From Elusimicrobiota bacterium (GTDB taxonomy: Bacteria > Elusimicrobiota > Elusimicrobia > UBA1565 > UBA9628): a stretch of 42,316 bases of DNA. The number at the start of each line of letters is the position of its first letter. Within the stretch, counting starts at the first letter, position 1. Shown one piece after another: positions 39,686 through 42,316 of the stretch. Location of the stretch: assembly GCA_030696455.1 (NCBI GenBank), contig JAUYSH010000120.1, positions 1 to 42,316 of the forward strand, read 5' to 3'. The position numbers were made by a program, and so were the translations under genes. Under the pieces are notes generated by a model that ran no database searches, was not told the DNA's origin, and worked only from the letters and a program-made list of their open reading frames with translations.

Positions 39686-40066
39686 CTATCCGCAGGACGA
39701 CGAGCTTTGGTCTTCTTTGCCCGGGAACCAGGGCATCACGATCACGTCGACACCCATGTCCTTGACCGCCTTCTCCGTCTCCGGATCGGGCAGCTTCTGG
39801 TCGTAGCCGAGCACGAGGATGTCGGGGTTCTCCCTTCTCATCGTCTCGGCGAAGCTCGCGGCGTCGCCGATCACCACCTTGTCGGCGATGCCCAGGGCCT
39901 CGACCCATTTCTTCCTTTGCTTCGCGGGGACGGCGTTGGGCTTGCGGTTGTGCGAATCGTTGGATAGCACGACGACGAGGATGTCGCCCAGGACGCGGGC
40001 GGAGCGCAGCAGGCGGACATGCGCGGCGTGGACGCGGTTGAAGCAGCCCGCGGCGAAGACGATCAC
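39686..40066 (-). CDS. Small cytidylyltransferase-like nucleotidyltransferase
   Basis: The 126-residue protein has the nucleotidyltransferase plan: VFAAGCFNRVHAAHVRLL (HxGH-type loop, here HAAH), VVLSNDSHNRKPN, the KRKKW-like QRKKWVEAL, and VLGYDQKLPD near the end. Relatives include glycerol-3-phosphate cytidylyltransferase, archaeal FAD synthase and the RfaE/HldE C-terminal domain. Two usual residues differ: Asn for Asp in GxFD, and Ala for Gly in HxGH. The start is GTG 40066, eight bases after the tatA stop. Substrate unknown. Confidence 0.75.
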   Translation of the reverse strand: MIVFAAGCFNRVHAAHVRLLRSARVLGDILVVVLSNDSHNRKPNAVPAKQRKKWVEALGIADKVVIGDAASFAETMRRENPDILVLGYDQKLPDPETEKAVKDMGVDVIVMPWFPGKEDQSSSSCG

Positions 40067-40074
40067 GGGCTTAC

Positions 40075-40266
40075 TCAGGGCTTTTTGGACGGTTCATCGT
40101 CCTTCTTGGGGGCATCGTCGTCGTCGATGCCTTCCTTCAGGCCCTTCTTGAACATATTCATGGCGCGGCCGCACTGCTTCGCGAACTCAGGGATCTTGCT
40201 GGGTCCGAAAAGGATCAGCGCGACGACGGCGATGATGACGATTTCCGTGGTTCCGAGACCGCCCAT
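40075..40266 (-). CDS. tatA: Twin-arginine translocase protein TatA
   Basis: The 63-residue protein has the TatA/E plan: short N-terminus, transmembrane helix EIVIIAVVALILF (about 8-20), FGPSKIPE hinge, amphipathic helix FAKQCGRAMNMFKKGLKEG and a charged tail. TatA oligomers form the passage for folded proteins. A GGAGGA ribosome site and TG-G-TAAAAT box give it a normal leader. No tatC is in the window. Confidence 0.92.
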   Translation of the reverse strand: MGGLGTTEIVIIAVVALILFGPSKIPEFAKQCGRAMNMFKKGLKEGIDDDDAPKKDDEPSKKP

Positions 40267-40290
40267 AACGTTCCTCCGGGGTACGAGGAC

Positions 40291-40299
40291 ATTTTACCA
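40291..40299 (-). promoter_or_regulatory. Extended -10 promoter of tatA
   Basis: TG-G-TAAAAT on the minus strand, 24 bases before ATG 40266; the leader contains a GGAGGA ribosome site at 40272-40277. It is a leadered contrast to the leaderless set. Confidence 0.6.
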
Positions 40300-40405
40300 T
40301 TATTCAGGTTGGGGCGGGTTGGGCCGAGCGCTCGTATTAGCTAAACTGCCCCAGCGCAACGCGAGCGTTTGAACTCATCCTGGACCGAGTCCCGATGGAA
40401 ATCTC

Positions 40406-41176
40406 ATGACCTACCTGATCATCTGCGCCGTCTCCCTCGCCGCGTCGAGCCTGACGTTCTTCTCGGGCTTCGGCCTCGGCACCTTGCTCCTCCCCGCGTT
40501 CTCGCTTTTCTTCCCCATCCGCGAAGCCGTGGCGATGACCGCCGTCGTGCACGCCCTCAACAACATCTTCAAGCTCGTCCTCGTCGGACGCCACGCGAAC
40601 CGCAAGGTCCTCCTGGCCTTCGGGCTCCCCGCCATCGCCGCTTCCTTCGCCGGCGCCGCTTTGCTCCTCTGGCTCTCGAGCATCCCCCCCATCGCCAGCT
40701 ACGAGTCCTTCGGAAGGCTCTGGCACGTCATGCCCGTCAAGCTTGTCATCGGCTTCCTGCTTCTCGCCTTCGCCGCGATCGAGGTCGTCCCGAGCTTCTC
40801 GGCCATGTCCTTCGGCCCGCGCTACATGGCGCTGGGCGGCTTGTTGAGCGGCTTCTTCGGCGGCCTCTCGGGCATGCAGGGGGCCCTGCGCTCGGCGTTC
40901 CTGGTGCGCGCCGGCCTGCCGAAGGAGGAGTTCATCGCCACCGGCGTCGTCATCGCCTGCTTGATCGACGCGTCCCGCATCGGCGTGTACGCGAAGGCCG
41001 GCTCCTTCGGCGGCGGCGGCGATCACGGGCTCCTCATCGCCGCCGTCCTGGCCGCCTTCCTCGGAGCTTTCCTGGGGAACCGCTACCTCAAGAAGCTGAC
41101 CATGCACGGCATCCAGCGCCTCGTGGCCGGTATGCTGGCGGCGGTCGCGGTTGGTTTGATGGCCGGAATTTTATAA
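40406..41176 (+). CDS. TSUP-family (TauE/SafE) membrane permease
   Basis: The 256-residue protein has about eight hydrophobic segments in two halves. The TSUP signatures GFGLGTLLLPAF near the start and GGLLSGFFGGLSGMQGALRSAF in the second half are both present. The family exports or imports sulfur-containing and organic anions such as sulfite or sulfoacetate; the substrate here is unknown. ATG 40406 has only a weak ribosome site (GGAAAT). The next gene, a cytochrome c, follows after 11 bases, so they may be co-transcribed, which would suit sulfite or other anion redox work. Confidence 0.88.
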   Translation: MTYLIICAVSLAASSLTFFSGFGLGTLLLPAFSLFFPIREAVAMTAVVHALNNIFKLVLVGRHANRKVLLAFGLPAIAASFAGAALLLWLSSIPPIASYESFGRLWHVMPVKLVIGFLLLAFAAIEVVPSFSAMSFGPRYMALGGLLSGFFGGLSGMQGALRSAFLVRAGLPKEEFIATGVVIACLIDASRIGVYAKAGSFGGGGDHGLLIAAVLAAFLGAFLGNRYLKKLTMHGIQRLVAGMLAAVAVGLMAGIL

Positions 41177-41187
41177 CGTAGCGCGTG

Positions 41188-41868
41188 ATGAAACGATTTC
41201 TTCCCGTTTACCTTCTCCTCGCCGCCGCCTGCAACCAGCCCGTGACGGCCGGTCCCGCCGCGGGCAAGGCCCTGTTCAACCAGTCCGGGTGCGCGTCCTG
41301 CCACAAGGTCGGAGAGCTCGGCAGCGCCGTCGGGCCCGACCTTACCATGGTGGGCCTGCGCCACAGCCCGGAGTGGCTCGAGCTCTATATAAAGGACCCG
41401 CAGGCCTGGAAGAAGGACACCTTGATGCCCAACCGGCGCATGTCCGACGAGGCGCGCAAGGCCATCGTCGATTACATGGCCATGCTCAAGGGCCAGGACT
41501 GGGGCCAGGGCGAGCGCCCCTGGGACAAGCCTTCCCTATTAAAGGACCCCGTCGCGCGCGGCCGCGTGCTCTACAACCGCGCCGGCTGCGCGGGCTGCCA
41601 CGGAGTCGACGCCGCGGGCGGCTACCCCAACAACAACGTGAAGGGCGGCATGATCCCCCCGTTGAACAAGGCCGTGGAGGGCTTCACCAAGGCGGAGCTG
41701 ATCAAGAAGATCAAGGCGGGAGTGGCCGAGTCGCAGAAGGAGGACCCGAAGGGGCCGGCGCCGATGATCCGCATGCCCGCATGGGGCGAGGCCCTCGACG
41801 AGAGCGAGCTCGACGCCGTCGCGAGCTACCTGCTGAGCCTGACGACGGGCGAGAAAGCCGACTTCTAG
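41188..41868 (+). CDS. Dihaem cytochrome c lipoprotein
   Basis: The 226-residue protein has a lipobox (LAAAC, Cys15) and two class I cytochrome c domains: CASCH (35-39) with likely Met ligand in TLMPNRRM, and CAGCH (134-138) with likely ligand in IRMPAW. It would be a periplasmic or outer-leaflet electron carrier. Its partner oxidase or reductase is not in the window. ATG 41188 is preferred; GTG 41185 is immediately upstream, and a TATAAC box at 41172-41177 lies 8-10 bases before the two, possibly another near-leaderless promoter. Confidence 0.92.
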   Translation: MKRFLPVYLLLAAACNQPVTAGPAAGKALFNQSGCASCHKVGELGSAVGPDLTMVGLRHSPEWLELYIKDPQAWKKDTLMPNRRMSDEARKAIVDYMAMLKGQDWGQGERPWDKPSLLKDPVARGRVLYNRAGCAGCHGVDAAGGYPNNNVKGGMIPPLNKAVEGFTKAELIKKIKAGVAESQKEDPKGPAPMIRMPAWGEALDESELDAVASYLLSLTTGEKADF

Positions 41869-41920
41869 GCGTCGAAGGACGCTCACGCGGCGGCTATGCC
41901 CAGGGCCGGGGCCCGGACGC

Positions 41921-41926
41921 TAGAAT
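41921..41926 (+). promoter_or_regulatory. -10 box of the DUF1207-like gene, predicted leaderless
   Basis: TAGAAT is followed by 6 bases (GCGGCC) and ATG 41933; no ribosome site can fit between them. Confidence 0.55.
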
Positions 41927-41932
41927 GCGGCC

Positions 41933-42316
41933 ATGCGGTCAGCCCTCAGCGCGGTCCTGCTCGCCCTCGCCGCGAACGCCGCGGCGGAGCCGGTCGTCGA
42001 CGTGTTCCCCCGCGGGGATCAGGTGTTCCAGCAGTTGAAGGCGGACCCGCGCGCCGTCGGCCTGGGGGCGTCGTACTACCGCTTCGACGGAGGGCACCGC
42101 TCCGACGTCGCGCTCGGCCATAGCTGGGGGATGACGCGCTGGCGGTCGAGTTCGCAGGCCTGGACCTGGCAGTGGAACATCGAGGCGATGGCATACTCGA
42201 GGTTCACGCTCAGCGGCGAGCTCAACTCCTTCGAGACGGTGGACTTCTTCGGGAACCTTCCGGTGGCGGTGCGGCGCGGGAAATTCTCGGCGCGGGCGAT
42301 GCTCTTCCACGAGAGC
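41933..42316 (+). CDS. DUF1207-like outer-surface protein, N-terminal part (runs off the window)
   Basis: An open frame of 128 codons reaches the window edge. It begins with a signal peptide (about 19 residues, ending NAAAE). FPRGDQVFQQLKADPRAVGLGASYYRF follows, then alternating strands (WQWNIEAMAYSRFTLSG, NSFETVDFFGNLPVAVRRG). DUF1207 proteins begin in this way and are predicted outer-membrane beta-barrels with no known function. The missing C-terminus prevents a firm assignment. Confidence 0.65.
   Translation, partial: MRSALSAVLLALAANAAAEPVVDVFPRGDQVFQQLKADPRAVGLGASYYRFDGGHRSDVALGHSWGMTRWRSSSQAWTWQWNIEAMAYSRFTLSGELNSFETVDFFGNLPVAVRRGKFSARAMLFHES

Noticed and set aside
1-42316. CRISPR array, prophage or integrative element
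   Set aside because: No regularly spaced direct repeats, Cas genes, integrase, capsid or conjugation genes were seen; the only mobile element is the broken IS4-type copy.

Overview
The window is GC-rich (roughly two thirds G+C by eye) bacterial chromosome, densely packed with operons joined by ATGA or TGATG overlaps. It looks Gram-negative: there is a type IV pilus secretin, lipobox lipoproteins including an LpoB-like PBP activator, an AsmA-like protein, an O-antigen-ligase-like protein and TatA. The combination of a PilM-PilN fusion, hopanoid genes and high GC would fit a free-living Elusimicrobiota-like or other deep-branching didermic lineage. That placement is a low-confidence inference, because the window holds no rRNA or universal marker protein.

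Layout, left to right. (1) 1-5628, minus strand: a type IV pilus operon running from a TPR/OmpA peptidoglycan-binding protein through fused PilM-PilN, PilO and PilP to a PilQ-like secretin cut by the window edge. (2) 5736-8303: an O-antigen-ligase/TPR membrane protein. (3) 8304-10045: a repeat-rich zone with a decayed IS4-type element, a DUF167 gene, tRNA-Thr(CGU) and dispersed palindromes. (4) 10046-14572: a complete livKHMGF-type ABC importer. (5) 14573-15098: a non-coding gap with two long hairpin-forming inverted repeats. (6) 15099-28111, plus strand: a hopanoid and isoprenoid locus holding shc, hpnH, hpnA, then hpnG, farnesyl-diphosphate synthase, dxs, ispH and two tiny zinc-ribbon genes. 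It is split at 19256-22934 by an opposite-strand island. The island contains two toxin-antitoxin pairs, each preceded by a paralogous Cys/His-rich small protein, and one secreted protein of unknown function. (7) 28261-32485: oligoribonuclease, and a divergent four-lipoprotein operon (LPP20-like, LpoB-like, COG3014-like, LPP20-like). (8) 32585-39675: an AsmA-like protein, a divergent trypsin-like protease plus NlpC/P60 hydrolase pair, and an MFS/BT1-like transporter. (9) 39686-42316: a cytidylyltransferase-like gene, tatA, a TSUP permease, a dihaem cytochrome c lipoprotein and a truncated DUF1207-like gene.

Functionally, dxs, ispH and the prenyl synthase supply C5-C15 precursors. Shc makes the hopane skeleton; HpnH adds adenosine; HpnG removes adenine; HpnA belongs to the hopanoid-linked epimerase family. 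Squalene synthesis (hpnCDE or sqs) is not in the window. Much of the rest is envelope biology: pilus, lipoproteins, AsmA and wall hydrolase.

The most striking window-wide signal is regulatory. At least nine genes have a good, often extended, -10 box only 5-9 bases upstream of the start codon, which predicts leaderless mRNAs.
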